A model generated the notes under the pieces. The model was not told the origin of the DNA and did not search any database. It saw only the letters and a program-made list of their open reading frames with translations. Source: Eggerthellaceae bacterium (lineage in GTDB: Bacteria; Actinomycetota; Coriobacteriia; Coriobacteriales; Eggerthellaceae). From it: a stretch of 44,823 nt of DNA. This document shows, one piece after another, positions 8,161 to 16,307 of the stretch (position 1 is its first letter; every line of letters begins with the position of its first letter). A program made the position numbers and the translations under genes. The stretch spans positions 1 through 44,823 of the forward strand of contig JAFUCC010000021.1 in assembly GCA_017459925.1 (NCBI GenBank), given 5' to 3'.

Positions 8161-9138
8161 ATGATGACGCCCCGCGAGAACTACCTGGCATACCTGAACC
8201 ACGAGCCCGTCGACTGGATTCCCACGTTCGCCGTCGACTTCACCATCACGGGAAGTTTCCGCGAGACTTGGGAGAACGGCCCGATCGAGGGCGGTTACGA
8301 CGCGTTCGGCAACAAGTGGGTGAACACGAGCGAGGCCATCGGCCAAGCGGCGCTCGACCCCGAGGTTCTGCCGCTCGACAACGTGTGCGATTGGGAAGAC
8401 AAGGTGAAGTTCCCCGACCTCGACGCCATCGATTGGGAGAAGTTCGCCGAGCAGGAGTTGGCGCTGTGCAACCGCGAGGAGAAGGTCATCGAGTACCACA
8501 CTTGGAACTCGGTCTTCCTGCGCCTGACCCACCTGCTCACCTTCGAGGAGGCGCTCTGCGCGTTCTACGAGGAACCCGAGGCCACCAAGGCGCTGTGCGA
8601 GGCCATCGCCGATTACAAGATCGCGTTGCTCGAGCGCGTGGCGAAGTGGATCAAGCCCGATGCCTACGTGCACTACGACGACGTGGCCACCGAGAAATCG
8701 CTGTTCATGGCGCCCGAGGTGTACCGCGAGTTCATCAAACCCGCCCATACGCGCATGAACGATGCCGCCAAGGCGCTCGGCATGATTCCCGAAATCCACG
8801 TGTGCGGCTACTGCACCGACATCATTCCCGACCTCATCGACGAGGGGTCTGCAGCATGGCAGTCCGCCCAGCCGAGCAACGACCTGCACGCGATTTTGCA
8901 GCAGTACGGCGACAAGCTGTCGGTCATGGGCGGTTACGACACCCAGGGCATGCCCGGCCGCGAGGACACGACCGACGAGATCATCGCCACGGAGGTGCAC
9001 CGCTGCCTCGACGAGTACGGCAAGTACGGCCACTCGTACGGCTTCCAGGGCTTCCGTCTCGGCAACATGCGCGACCCCCGCATCATCGGCGGTGCCGCCG
9101 CGTATGCCCAGGAACTGGCGGCGAAGAAGCAGGCGTAA
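8161..9138 (+). CDS. Uroporphyrinogen decarboxylase-family protein (MtaA/CmuA-like methyltransferase), copy 1
   Basis: A 325-residue UroD-fold protein. PRENYLAYLNHEPVDWIP at the start and IHVCGYCTD near residue 220 are typical of the corrinoid-dependent methyltransferase branch, where His-x-Cys and a later Cys hold a zinc that activates the thiol acceptor. It is therefore more likely a methyltransferase than a heme enzyme. AAGGAGGT lies nine bases before the ATG at 8161; an upstream in-frame start at 8110 lacks such a site. No corrinoid protein is encoded next door. A PucR-type regulator is convergent at 9258-10796. A second UroD/PucR pair occurs at 21361-24093. A role in demethylating methoxylated compounds is inferred. 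Confidence 0.75.
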   Translation: MMTPRENYLAYLNHEPVDWIPTFAVDFTITGSFRETWENGPIEGGYDAFGNKWVNTSEAIGQAALDPEVLPLDNVCDWEDKVKFPDLDAIDWEKFAEQELALCNREEKVIEYHTWNSVFLRLTHLLTFEEALCAFYEEPEATKALCEAIADYKIALLERVAKWIKPDAYVHYDDVATEKSLFMAPEVYREFIKPAHTRMNDAAKALGMIPEIHVCGYCTDIIPDLIDEGSAAWQSAQPSNDLHAILQQYGDKLSVMGGYDTQGMPGREDTTDEIIATEVHRCLDEYGKYGHSYGFQGFRLGNMRDPRIIGGAAAYAQELAAKKQA

Positions 9139-9145
9139 TTACCGT

Positions 9146-9246
9146 GAATGAGCAGCAGGACGTTCCTGTTACTCATTTTCGCAGGGCGCTCCAAACTCCG
9201 TCTCGCTTACTGAGAATGAGTAACAGGAACGTCCTGCTGCTCATTC
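9146..9246. repeat. Nested palindromic element, family A copy 2
   Basis: Two 35-base arms, inverted with one mismatch, around a ~31-base loop beginning GCAGGGCG. Relative to other copies the outer half carries GCAGCAGG instead of GTAGCAGG, and the change is matched on both arms, so base pairing is kept. It lies between the convergent UroD-family and PucR genes, close to both stops, where it could act as a two-way terminator. Confidence 0.9.
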
Positions 9247-9257
9247 CTGCGACTCAT

Positions 9258-10796
9258 TCACATTCCCAGCAGCTTCGCAGAAAGCAGCAGGTGCAGGATC
9301 TCGTCGGGGTCGTCAAGGTTGACGGGTGCGATTTCCTGCATGTGCGCCATGCGCCGCGTGAACGACGTGCGGTGGATGTACAGCTCGCCGGCGGTGTGCG
9401 TCGTGTTCTGGCTGTTGCGCAAAAAGCAGACGAGCGTGCGCGCGTATTCCGTCTCGTGAGAAGCGTCGTAAGCCGCGAGCGCCGTTAGGGCGGGGTGGCA
9501 GAGCTGCTCGGCTTTGAATTCCTCGGTGTCCTTGGCCAAAAGGTACTGGTACGCGTAGTCGCTGAACCGGTAATACCAGTGATGCGGGTCGTGGCGCTGC
9601 CCGATTTCCAGGGCTCGCACCGCCTCGCGATAGTAGTCGTGCGCGTCTGTCAGCTGCGCGAACACGTCGCTGAGCCCGGCCTTGCACGCATAATCGCGCA
9701 TGATGGAAACCAACGCCTCGACGAGCCGCTCGATCTGCTGGTCGCGCGTTTCGTATGCCCAGGCAGAACGCGACAGGTTCACCAGCCATACGATCTCGCG
9801 GTCGACGGGAAACGCGCAGCTCGCCGCCATGGTCCGTTCCAGCAGGCCGCACAGGTACAGCGAGATCGTGTCCCAGTGCACGCCCTCGAAGAACACGAGC
9901 TTCACGGCCATGAAATCGTCGCGCTCGCGCCAGCCGAACGCGCTGAGCACGCCTGTCATCTCGCTCGGGGCGGTCTGCTTGCCTTCGAGCAGCAGGGCGC
10001 TCACCAGTTCGTGAAGCGCGTCGTTCTGCGATGACACGACATCGACGTTGCCGGCGTAGTGTAGGTACAGGTCGTCGAGGTAACGGTGGTACAGCGCGAC
10101 GAGCTGCTCTTGGCCCGGGTGCAGGCGGTTCGTGCCTTCGGGAAGCGAGATGACGAGGCGAGCGAGGTACTCGCCGTCGTCGAACGTGTTCACGCCATAG
10201 AAGATGCGGTTCTGCGTGTTCTCGTAGTAAAACGGCTCGTGCCGCTCGGCGGCCTTCAGGTAGTCCAAGTCCTCGACCAAGTCGACGGCGAGCTCGGAGG
10301 GCATTTGCCCGGCGATGCGCAGTCCCGCCTCCCGGGGTGCGTCGTCGCGCTTCCAGTAGTCTTCTGACGAAGCCAGCACGATGAGGTTGCGGTCGAAGTA
10401 CGCGATGGGGCAGCCGATCATGTCCCAGCCGAGGCGGATGAACTCGGCAAGGGGGACGCGCTGCAGCAACGCGTCTTTCAGCTTCGATTCCCATAAATCG
10501 AGCTCACGCAAGGCGGAAAACGCCGCTTCAATCAGCGGGCGCTCGGGATGCTTCTGCTTCGCGCTACGCGCCGATTCGCCGGATTCGTCGGCGATCGCCA
10601 ACAACGCATAGCCAGTGTTGCGCTTGGGCGGGGTGGGGGCTTTTTCGTCCTCGCAGACGTACAGGACGCCGGCCTCGTGTTTGCCCTTGCGGTTTTCCCG
10701 CACAGTCGAAACAGGGCAATCGTCGTTGCCGAGCACGCATGCGTTCAAGCCCTGCTTCTGCAGGACGAACTCGATCATCGATGCGGTGACGTTCAT
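9258..10796 (-). CDS. PucR/CdaR-type transcriptional regulator, copy 1
   Basis: A 512-residue regulator. The last ~75 residues hold the PucR-type helix-turn-helix: HPALTALAAYDASHETEYA, then TLVCFLRNSQNTTHTAGELY and IHRTSFTRRMAHMQE. The N-terminal ~430 residues form sensory regions without cofactor motifs that I can name. PucR proteins usually activate catabolic genes for purines, sugar acids or aromatics. It is convergent with the UroD-family gene, with a family A palindrome between them, and downstream of the MFS gene on the same strand. Its context makes it the likely regulator of the UroD-family gene or the transporter. The ATG at 10796 is adopted as the start. Confidence 0.8.
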   Translation of the reverse strand: MNVTASMIEFVLQKQGLNACVLGNDDCPVSTVRENRKGKHEAGVLYVCEDEKAPTPPKRNTGYALLAIADESGESARSAKQKHPERPLIEAAFSALRELDLWESKLKDALLQRVPLAEFIRLGWDMIGCPIAYFDRNLIVLASSEDYWKRDDAPREAGLRIAGQMPSELAVDLVEDLDYLKAAERHEPFYYENTQNRIFYGVNTFDDGEYLARLVISLPEGTNRLHPGQEQLVALYHRYLDDLYLHYAGNVDVVSSQNDALHELVSALLLEGKQTAPSEMTGVLSAFGWRERDDFMAVKLVFFEGVHWDTISLYLCGLLERTMAASCAFPVDREIVWLVNLSRSAWAYETRDQQIERLVEALVSIMRDYACKAGLSDVFAQLTDAHDYYREAVRALEIGQRHDPHHWYYRFSDYAYQYLLAKDTEEFKAEQLCHPALTALAAYDASHETEYARTLVCFLRNSQNTTHTAGELYIHRTSFTRRMAHMQEIAPVNLDDPDEILHLLLSAKLLGM

Positions 10797-10834
10797 ATGT
10801 TTAGGTTAGCACGCTTCTTCTGTTTGCACGCGCT

Positions 10835-10869
10835 AATAGCCCAAAGGGGAGTATCCCCTTTGGGCTATT
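10835..10869. repeat. Inverted repeat at the MFS gene 3' end, family B copy 2
   Basis: Perfect 16-base arms (AATAGCCCAAAGGGGA and complement) around a GTA loop. The arm includes the TAG stop codon of the MFS gene (10865-10867). It is GC-rich and could end MFS transcription before the regulator gene. The related core is seen at 1989-2021, 13109-13139 and 21312-21346. Confidence 0.75.
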
Positions 10870-12148
10870 TCCGGCGTTTGGCAAAAGGCGGGTACACGAA
10901 ATATGCCACGACCAGCGTTGCCACGAGGAAGACGAGCACGCCGACGAGCGTGAACGTGAACCCGAAGTTGTCGTTCGTGATGCCCCAGAGGATGGAGGCG
11001 ACGCCGATTCCGATGTCCATGAGCATGAAGTACAACCCGTTGGCCGCACCCCAGCGATCAGCCGGCGAGTTCTTCACGGCCACGGTCTGGTTCACGGGAA
11101 GCGCCACGCCCAGGCAGAGCCCGTAGAAGATGCCGGCCGCGTAGAACACGATGTCGCGGACGGTGCCGTCCATGACCGAAAGCGACGTCGCGAGCAACAT
11201 CGAAAAGCAGATGAACCCTGCTGCGACGGCCAGGGCGAGCAGCTTGATGGGGAGGATGCGGTCCATGAACGCCTTGGAGGATAGGCGGATTGCGATCATC
11301 GAGATGGCGGACAGCGTGTAGAACAGGCCTGCGTTGCCCACACCCATCGTCGACCCGAGCAAGCCCACGAAGAAGATGCCGAACCCGTATGCGGGCGACA
11401 GCACCAAGATGGGAATGCCCCCTGCCAGCGCTTCGCGCACGAACAGCGCGCGCAGCCTGCTTTCCTTCGGCTTGTCGGCTTCGCCAGGCTGGCCGGTGTT
11501 CGTGGCTTTCTTCTCGGCGTTGATGCGGTAGGTTGCCGTTTCGGGGAGGATTTCAGGATGGCGTTCGTAACGGCAGAGCAGGCACAGCACGATGACGATT
11601 CCCGCGGCGATGGCGAACCCGCGGAACAGGGTGGAAGGCGGGTCGATTCCGACGAGCGCGATGGCGAGCGCAGGTCCGATGGACATGGCGAGCGCCTGGC
11701 CCAGCCCGTAATACCCGATGCCCTCGCCGAGCCGCTCGACCGGCAGCACGTCTGCCGCCGCCGTCGCCGCGGCGGTCGTGGTGGCCGAGAAGCCGAGGCC
11801 CTGCAGCGTGCGCCAGATAAGCAGCGTGTCGAGGTCGCCGCACACAGCAGCCCCGATCATGCCCGCGAGCATGACGATGCCGCCCGATATCATGACGATG
11901 AACCTGCCGCGCGTGTCGGCCAGCGGGCCGGCCACGAGCCTTCCCACGATGGCGGCGGCCGAGAACACGGCTGCGCTGAACCCGGCGAGCGTCGCCGTGC
12001 CGCCCAGCCGGTCGACGTACACCGACGTGCCGGCGTTGAGCCCTTGCCCCGAAATGAAGCTGAACAGCGCTATGCCGATGATGATTATGAACACCGCGGA
12101 GAAAAGCCGCGGCTGACCTTCTGCTTTGCCGTCTTCCACTTCTGCCAC
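10865..12148 (-). CDS. Major facilitator superfamily transporter
   Basis: A 427-residue integral membrane transporter with about twelve hydrophobic helices in two halves split by a charged loop near residues 200-235 (YRINAEKKATNTGQ). GPLADTRGRF between helices 2 and 3 is the MFS motif A. I chose the GTG at 12148, with GGAAGG about eight bases upstream; a longer frame from 12271 has no ribosome site and adds a non-hydrophobic head. It lies downstream of the arylamine N-acetyltransferase on the same strand and upstream of the PucR gene. Position suggests efflux or uptake of an aromatic compound, but nothing in the sequence names the substrate. Confidence 0.85.
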   Translation of the reverse strand: MAEVEDGKAEGQPRLFSAVFIIIIGIALFSFISGQGLNAGTSVYVDRLGGTATLAGFSAAVFSAAAIVGRLVAGPLADTRGRFIVMISGGIVMLAGMIGAAVCGDLDTLLIWRTLQGLGFSATTTAAATAAADVLPVERLGEGIGYYGLGQALAMSIGPALAIALVGIDPPSTLFRGFAIAAGIVIVLCLLCRYERHPEILPETATYRINAEKKATNTGQPGEADKPKESRLRALFVREALAGGIPILVLSPAYGFGIFFVGLLGSTMGVGNAGLFYTLSAISMIAIRLSSKAFMDRILPIKLLALAVAAGFICFSMLLATSLSVMDGTVRDIVFYAAGIFYGLCLGVALPVNQTVAVKNSPADRWGAANGLYFMLMDIGIGVASILWGITNDNFGFTFTLVGVLVFLVATLVVAYFVYPPFAKRRK

Positions 12149-12203
12149 GAGTCTCGCCTTCCACGTGAAGCTGTGCAAACGTTGGGGAAAATGATACACA
12201 TTA

Positions 12204-12230
12204 GCCAAAGCCGCCTCAATGGCTTTTGGC
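12204..12230 (-). promoter_or_regulatory. Inverted repeat upstream of the MFS gene
   Basis: GCCAAAGCC and GGCTTTTGGC are inverted around eight bases, 56 bases before the GTG start of the MFS gene. This could be an operator or a leader hairpin. There is no further evidence. Confidence 0.35.
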
Positions 12231-12262
12231 ACAACGTTTCTCGGATTCGATTGCGATTGCCG

Positions 12263-12295
12263 AATAATCAATTACCTCGGAGGTAATTGATTATT
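12263..12295. promoter_or_regulatory. Perfect 33-base palindrome between NAT and MFS genes
   Basis: Sixteen-base arms (AATAATCAATTACCTC) mirror each other perfectly around one base. It starts eight bases after the end of the NAT gene and lies 115 bases before the MFS start. The AT-rich perfect dyad looks more like a protein-binding operator or a symmetric terminator than chance. Confidence 0.6.
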
Positions 12296-12302
12296 GCTGC
12301 CC

Positions 12303-13088
12303 CTACAGCACGATGCCGAACTTCTCCTCGAGCAGGCGCGTGACCTCGTCCTCGCTTTCCAGCTCACGCACGGTCTTCTCGCCGCCGCGGAACTCGGTGT
12401 AGGTCATGTTGCGCAGGTCGTAGGCGCCGTCTTCGGTCTTGATGTTGGCCATGCGGTTAAGCCTGAACACCGATTCGGGGAATTGCGCCTGGTAGAACGA
12501 CAGCGGGATGAAGTCTTCCTCGCCGACGCGCAGGGCGCACACGCTCAGCACGATGCGCTCTTCCTCCTTGCTGCCCGTGTAGCCGACGTCCCACCAGCTG
12601 TGGGCGGAGCGGTGCAGGGTGAAGGTGTGCCCGTCTTCGGTGCGGGTGGCGCCGTCTTCCACAAGCGGCGCGAACGGTGCCATGGGCCCGCCGAAGCCGA
12701 CATCGGCAAGGTATGTCTTGCCGTCGATGGTAACGAAGTTCGCGCGGTGCGAGATGAGCGGGTAGGGAATCGGGCGCAGCAGCACGCGCGCCATACAGGG
12801 GCGCACATCGAAGCCAAGCGCCTTCAGCAACGCTCCGAACGCCGCGTTCATCTCGAAGCAGTAGCCGCCGCGCTTGCGGACGACGATCTTGTCGAACAGG
12901 TCGGCTATGGCTAGCGACGGGTTCAATCCTTTCGCGTACACGTCGAGGTTGTCGAACGGAACGTGGGTCTGGTGCGCGTAGATGAGCTCGTCGAGGAACT
13001 CGGGCGACGGCTCCTTCACCTGGTCGATTCCGATGCGCGCGAGGTATGCTTCAACATCCGGCAGCGGCTGGTACAGCTCTTCGCTCAT
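12303..13088 (-). CDS. Arylamine N-acetyltransferase
   Basis: A 261-residue NAT enzyme that moves acetyl from acetyl-CoA to aromatic amines or hydrazines. The catalytic triad is visible: Cys77 in RGGYCFE, His114 in SHRANFV and Asp129 in YLADVGFGG. Length and the THVPFDNLDV motif near residue 45 fit bacterial NATs. GAGGGGG lies four bases before the ATG. In gut bacteria such enzymes acetylate drugs such as 5-aminosalicylate (family knowledge). It is followed by a perfect palindrome and the MFS transporter, so the two may be one unit. Its promoter must lie in 13089-13218, shared with the divergent EamA gene, where a family B repeat sits. Confidence 0.92.
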   Translation of the reverse strand: MSEELYQPLPDVEAYLARIGIDQVKEPSPEFLDELIYAHQTHVPFDNLDVYAKGLNPSLAIADLFDKIVVRKRGGYCFEMNAAFGALLKALGFDVRPCMARVLLRPIPYPLISHRANFVTIDGKTYLADVGFGGPMAPFAPLVEDGATRTEDGHTFTLHRSAHSWWDVGYTGSKEEERIVLSVCALRVGEEDFIPLSFYQAQFPESVFRLNRMANIKTEDGAYDLRNMTYTEFRGGEKTVRELESEDEVTRLLEEKFGIVL

Positions 13089-13108
13089 GGTTCCCCCTCT
13101 TTTTCTGC

Positions 13109-13139
13109 TGAACCAAAGAGGAGACTCCCTTTTGGTTCA
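13109..13139. repeat. Inverted repeat, family B copy 3
   Basis: TGAACCAAA and TTTGGTTCA arms around a GGAG-ACT-CTCC-like core, with two mismatches. It sits 20 bases upstream of the NAT start in the divergent NAT/EamA gap, so a terminator role is unlikely at this copy. Confidence 0.55.
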
Positions 13140-13218
13140 CTATGATTCCATTGTAGCGTCAGAGCATGCCGCTGTAAGATGGAGCGGCAAGTTAGTTCAG
13201 TTTTGGGAAGGATGCACA

Positions 13219-14082
13219 ATGGCCGTCGATTCGCGTTCGCCCCGCAAGGGCACTCAGAGCGCCGCCGGCTACGTGTACGTGCTGATTTCCGCGATCTGCT
13301 TTGCCCTTGCTGGCGTGCTGATAAAATCGATTGACTGGAACGCTCTTTCCATCAGCGGCGCGCGCAGCATCCTGGCGGCTGGCGTGCTGTACGCGTTCTT
13401 GCGGGTGCAGGGCAAGCGCTTGGTCTTGAACGGGCCCACGGCCATCGGCGCGCTCATCAACTTCGCCATGCTGCAGACGTTCGTCATCTCGAACAAGCTG
13501 ACGACCGCGGCGAACGCCATCGTGCTTCAGTTCACCATGCCCGTGTGGCTCATTCTCATCATGTGGGTGTTCATGCACGAGCGGCCGCGCCGCGCCGCCA
13601 TCGCCGCATGCGCCGTCATCGTCGCGGGCATCGTGTGCTTCTTTTTCGACGACCTCACGCCCGACGGCCTGCTGGGCAACGTCATCGCCATCGTGTCGGG
13701 TATCGCATATGCGGGCGTGTTCTTGCTCAAGCGCATGCCGGGTTGCGATTTCGAGAGCGCGGCTTTTTTGTCGTTTTTGGCGTGTGCGGTATGCGGCGTG
13801 CCCACGTTGCTGCAGGAAACCGATTTCGCGGTAACGACGCTGCTTGCCGTCGTGGTGCTCGGCGTGGTGCAAGTCGGGTGCGCGTACATCTTCCTGTCGA
13901 TGGGCCTCGACCGCGTGAGCCCGGTTGCCGCGGCGCTCCTGTCGACCATCGAGCCGATTTTGAACCCGATTATCGTGGCGATCGTCATCGGCGAGACGAT
14001 CGGCCCGCTGTCGCTGTTCGGCGCAGTGCTCGTCATCGGGGGAGCGACGGTCTACAACGTGTACGATGCGAAAACGGGTTAG
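13219..14082 (+). CDS. EamA/DMT-family transporter
   Basis: A 287-residue membrane protein of the drug/metabolite transporter superfamily: two EamA repeats of five helices each. The first begins YVYVLISAICFALAGVLIKS and the second near FDDLTPDGLLGNVIAIVSG. The closing block SPVAAALLSTIEPILNPII is typical of EamA permeases. GGAAGGA precedes the ATG at 13219; upstream in-frame starts read through non-hydrophobic sequence and were dropped. It is monocistronic and divergent from the NAT gene. Such proteins export amino acids or metabolites; the substrate is unknown. Confidence 0.88.
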   Translation: MAVDSRSPRKGTQSAAGYVYVLISAICFALAGVLIKSIDWNALSISGARSILAAGVLYAFLRVQGKRLVLNGPTAIGALINFAMLQTFVISNKLTTAANAIVLQFTMPVWLILIMWVFMHERPRRAAIAACAVIVAGIVCFFFDDLTPDGLLGNVIAIVSGIAYAGVFLLKRMPGCDFESAAFLSFLACAVCGVPTLLQETDFAVTTLLAVVVLGVVQVGCAYIFLSMGLDRVSPVAAALLSTIEPILNPIIVAIVIGETIGPLSLFGAVLVIGGATVYNVYDAKTG

Positions 14083-14248
14083 CCGTCGCGTTCGCCGGTC
14101 ATTCGAACGCTCGGCACGCTGGGGTCGGAAACGCGCCTGAATCGCCCGTTCATGTCTGCAGGCTTCGTGGTGTGGTTGAAATGCTTATGTTTTTGCGTTT
14201 AGAATCATAGGCAACAGACAGCGTATAAGGCTGAAACAGGAGGAAGTC

Positions 14249-14494
14249 ATGCGCAAGACGAAGGTTTTCGAAGGCAAGAAGCACGTGTACGACACCAAGA
14301 CGGCCGAGGCTATCGGTCATCGCGCCTATAGCTACTACGGCGATCCGGCCGGCTACGAGGAGACGCTTTACAAGACCAAGGGCGGCCTGTTCTTCCTCTG
14401 GGGCCTCGGCGGCGCTGACAGCCCCTATGGCCAGGGCGAGGATATCCGCCCCATCAGCGAGCGCGAAGCGAAGGCTTGGCAGAAGAAGAAGTAG
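14249..14494 (+). CDS. Small conserved protein, 81 aa, accessory-gene family
   Basis: A basic 81-residue protein with a very strong ribosome site (AGGAGGAAGTC before the ATG). The layout, a KHVYDTKTAEAIGH start, then YEETLYKTKGGLFFLWGLGG, then EDIRPISEREAKAWQ, matches a small protein type that I recall from plasmids and integrative elements of many bacteria (ETLYRT-x-FLHGEGG pattern), for which no function is known to me. It is predicted cytoplasmic, with no cysteine or metal motif. It stands alone, convergent with the EIIC-like gene, whose stop is 14 bases away. Confidence 0.7.
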   Translation: MRKTKVFEGKKHVYDTKTAEAIGHRAYSYYGDPAGYEETLYKTKGGLFFLWGLGGADSPYGQGEDIRPISEREAKAWQKKK

Positions 14495-14508
14495 TAGCGT
14501 AGCTTCTG

Positions 14509-15579
14509 CTAATCGAGTTTCATGTCGCCATCGGCGATGAGGCCGGCTTTGCGCATGGCGAAGGCCACGGCCCAGCTGATGAGCGCGGGAAGCACCACGC
14601 AGACAAGCGCCATACCCAGCCATTCGATGGGCCCTGGCACTATACCGTCAGCAATCCAACCGCTGTACAGGCCGATGGGGCCCACGAGTCCGCATGTGCC
14701 CATGCCCGACGCGATGGCCGGGCCGTTTTGCTGCATGGCGAACACGCAGGTGGCTATGGGCCCGCAAATGGCCGACGCCACGATCGGGGGAACCCAAATA
14801 GCCGGTTTGCGCATGATGTTTCCCATCTGGAGCATCGACGTGCCGATGCCCTGCGATACGACGCCGCCCCAACCGTTGTCGCGGAAGCTGATGACCGCGA
14901 AGCCGACCATCTGAGCGCAGCAGCCGGCAAGCGCTGCGCCGCCTGCAAGCCCCGTCAGACCCAGAGCCGCGCAAATCGCCGCCGACGATATGGGAAGCGT
15001 GAGGGCAATGCCGACGACGACCGACACGAGGATGCCCATGAGGAAGGGCTGCAGTTCTGTCGCCCACATGATGAAGCTGCCGATCGCCGTGGCCACGGCG
15101 CCGATGGCGGGACCGGCGGCCATAGCCAAAGCGCACCCCAAGCCCACCGTGACAGCGGGTGTGACCAGGATGTCGACGCGCGTTTCCTTCGAGACGGCCT
15201 TTCCCAGCTCGGCGGCCACGATGGCCACCACCAGAACGGCAAGCGGCCCGCCGGCGCCGCCTGCAGAGTTCGCGGCATAGCCGACGACCACGAGCGAGTA
15301 CAGCACGAGCGGCGGGCTCTTCAGCGCATATCCGATTGCCACCGCCATGGCGGGTCCTGCGACTGCGGTCGCGAACGCGCCGATGTCGTTGAAGGCCGCG
15401 AGTCCCGTCAGGTTGCCGATGGTGTTGAAGATCGTGCCGATGAGCAGCGATGCGAACAGGCCTTGCGCCATCGCCGACAGCGCGTCGATCGCATACCGTT
15501 GGAAGCTTATCTCGATGTCTTTGCGCTCAAGGAAGCCTTTGACGCCCTGCTTCTGCTGGGTGCTGTCCGTTGAATCCAT
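14509..15579 (-). CDS. PTS EIIC-like membrane protein (PF13303 type)
   Basis: A 356-residue, glycine- and alanine-rich integral membrane protein with about ten helices. It resembles the EIIC_2 family of stand-alone PTS-like permeases: DILVTPAVTVGLGCALAMAA, LPISSAAICAALGLTGLAGG and the conserved IGTSMLQMGNIMRKPAIWVP. The N-terminus is a short cytoplasmic charged segment (DSTDSTQQKQGVKGFLERKD). GGGAG lies seven bases before the ATG. No EIIA, EIIB, HPr or sugar enzyme is nearby, so PTS-linked sugar transport is not supported by context and another substrate is possible. It is followed at once by the convergent 81-aa gene. Confidence 0.75.
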   Translation of the reverse strand: MDSTDSTQQKQGVKGFLERKDIEISFQRYAIDALSAMAQGLFASLLIGTIFNTIGNLTGLAAFNDIGAFATAVAGPAMAVAIGYALKSPPLVLYSLVVVGYAANSAGGAGGPLAVLVVAIVAAELGKAVSKETRVDILVTPAVTVGLGCALAMAAGPAIGAVATAIGSFIMWATELQPFLMGILVSVVVGIALTLPISSAAICAALGLTGLAGGAALAGCCAQMVGFAVISFRDNGWGGVVSQGIGTSMLQMGNIMRKPAIWVPPIVASAICGPIATCVFAMQQNGPAIASGMGTCGLVGPIGLYSGWIADGIVPGPIEWLGMALVCVVLPALISWAVAFAMRKAGLIADGDMKLD

Positions 15580-15732
15580 CGCGTTCTCCCGCCGTATCGC
15601 CGCATTGTTTTGTCACATTCTAATGCGGCCGGCGTTCGGCGGTGAGTGTGTTTCGGAGACGGCGCCAACAAGGCTGGTGGTGTGGCCGCCATCTCTGTTC
15701 TGCTGACGCTCGGTCAGGAATTTCAAGGCTTT

Positions 15733-15887
15733 TTGCACAAAATTGGCTCTATTAGGTGAATTGGAGCCGTAATAACCGAACAATAGCCAGGGCACTTTAA
15801 GCATTGTCCCTGGTCGCGCTTTCCACGATGGCGCAGGATATGCTAAAACACTTTCACAATTCACCTAATAGAGCCAATTTTGTGCAA
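15733..15887. mobile_element. MITE-like element with perfect 31-base terminal inverted repeats
   Basis: The ends 15733-15763 and 15857-15887 are perfect 31-base inverted repeats (inner part GGCTCTATTAGGTGAATTG) enclosing only 93 bases, which contain a small CCAGGG/CCCTGG hairpin. There is no transposase, so it is non-autonomous. I see no clear target-site duplication at the outermost ends. The arm resembles IS-type ends, possibly ISL3-like, but this is not verified. It fills most of the 15580-15890 gap between two minus-strand genes. Confidence 0.75.
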
Positions 15888-15890
15888 TTA

Positions 15891-16307
15891 TTACCCAATT
15901 CGCTGACGCAGCAAGGTAACAACGGCGATAAAAGCGAACACGAGCGCAACTGGCGGGTACACCCAGAGGAATGCTGATGAAGTGCCGGCTATCTCGAAGA
16001 TGCCGCGCAAGCAGCTTGCGACGGTTAAGCAGGCGATCACAAGCGCCCAGGCTTGGCGCGTCAGGCGCGGAACCGGCTGCGCTTTCGCAAGATGCCCCAC
16101 GAGGGCGGGCAACGCTCCGCCGATGAGCGGAATCGCGAACATGAACGTCATGAAGGGGCTGTACACGCCGTGGCTGAACTGTGCGTAGATGAACGCGAAC
16201 AGCGCGCATCCTGCAGCTGCTATTAGATAGCGCTTCGCAATTTTCAGATGCGTGGCGCCGACGGTTGTTTGCCGGCGCCTTTCGAAGGCTCTAACCGAAG
16301 TAGACAA
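15891..16307 (-). CDS. Four-helix membrane protein, unknown function
   Basis: A 138-residue protein with a basic head (AFERRRQTT) and four hydrophobic helices (IAAAGCALFAFIYAQF, FMTFMFAIPLIGGALPALVG, WALVIACLTVASCL, YPPVALVFAFIAVVTLL). Not recognised as a named family. It overlaps the end of the phosphodiester glycosidase gene by 17 bases and is therefore the last gene of a tight three-gene operon with the glycosyltransferase at 17189-18313. Its stop lies three bases from the MITE-like element, which may have replaced the native terminator. A role in the same cell-surface pathway is inferred from operon position only. Confidence 0.65.
   Translation of the reverse strand: MSTSVRAFERRRQTTVGATHLKIAKRYLIAAAGCALFAFIYAQFSHGVYSPFMTFMFAIPLIGGALPALVGHLAKAQPVPRLTRQAWALVIACLTVASCLRGIFEIAGTSSAFLWVYPPVALVFAFIAVVTLLRQRIG

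Noticed and set aside
14509..15579. Complete sugar PTS locus
   Set aside because: Only the EIIC-like membrane protein is present; no EIIA, EIIB, HPr or sugar-phosphate enzyme is nearby.
15613..15864. 83-codon minus-strand frame across the MITE-like element
   Set aside because: It runs through the terminal inverted repeats and non-coding interior, with no recognisable protein features.
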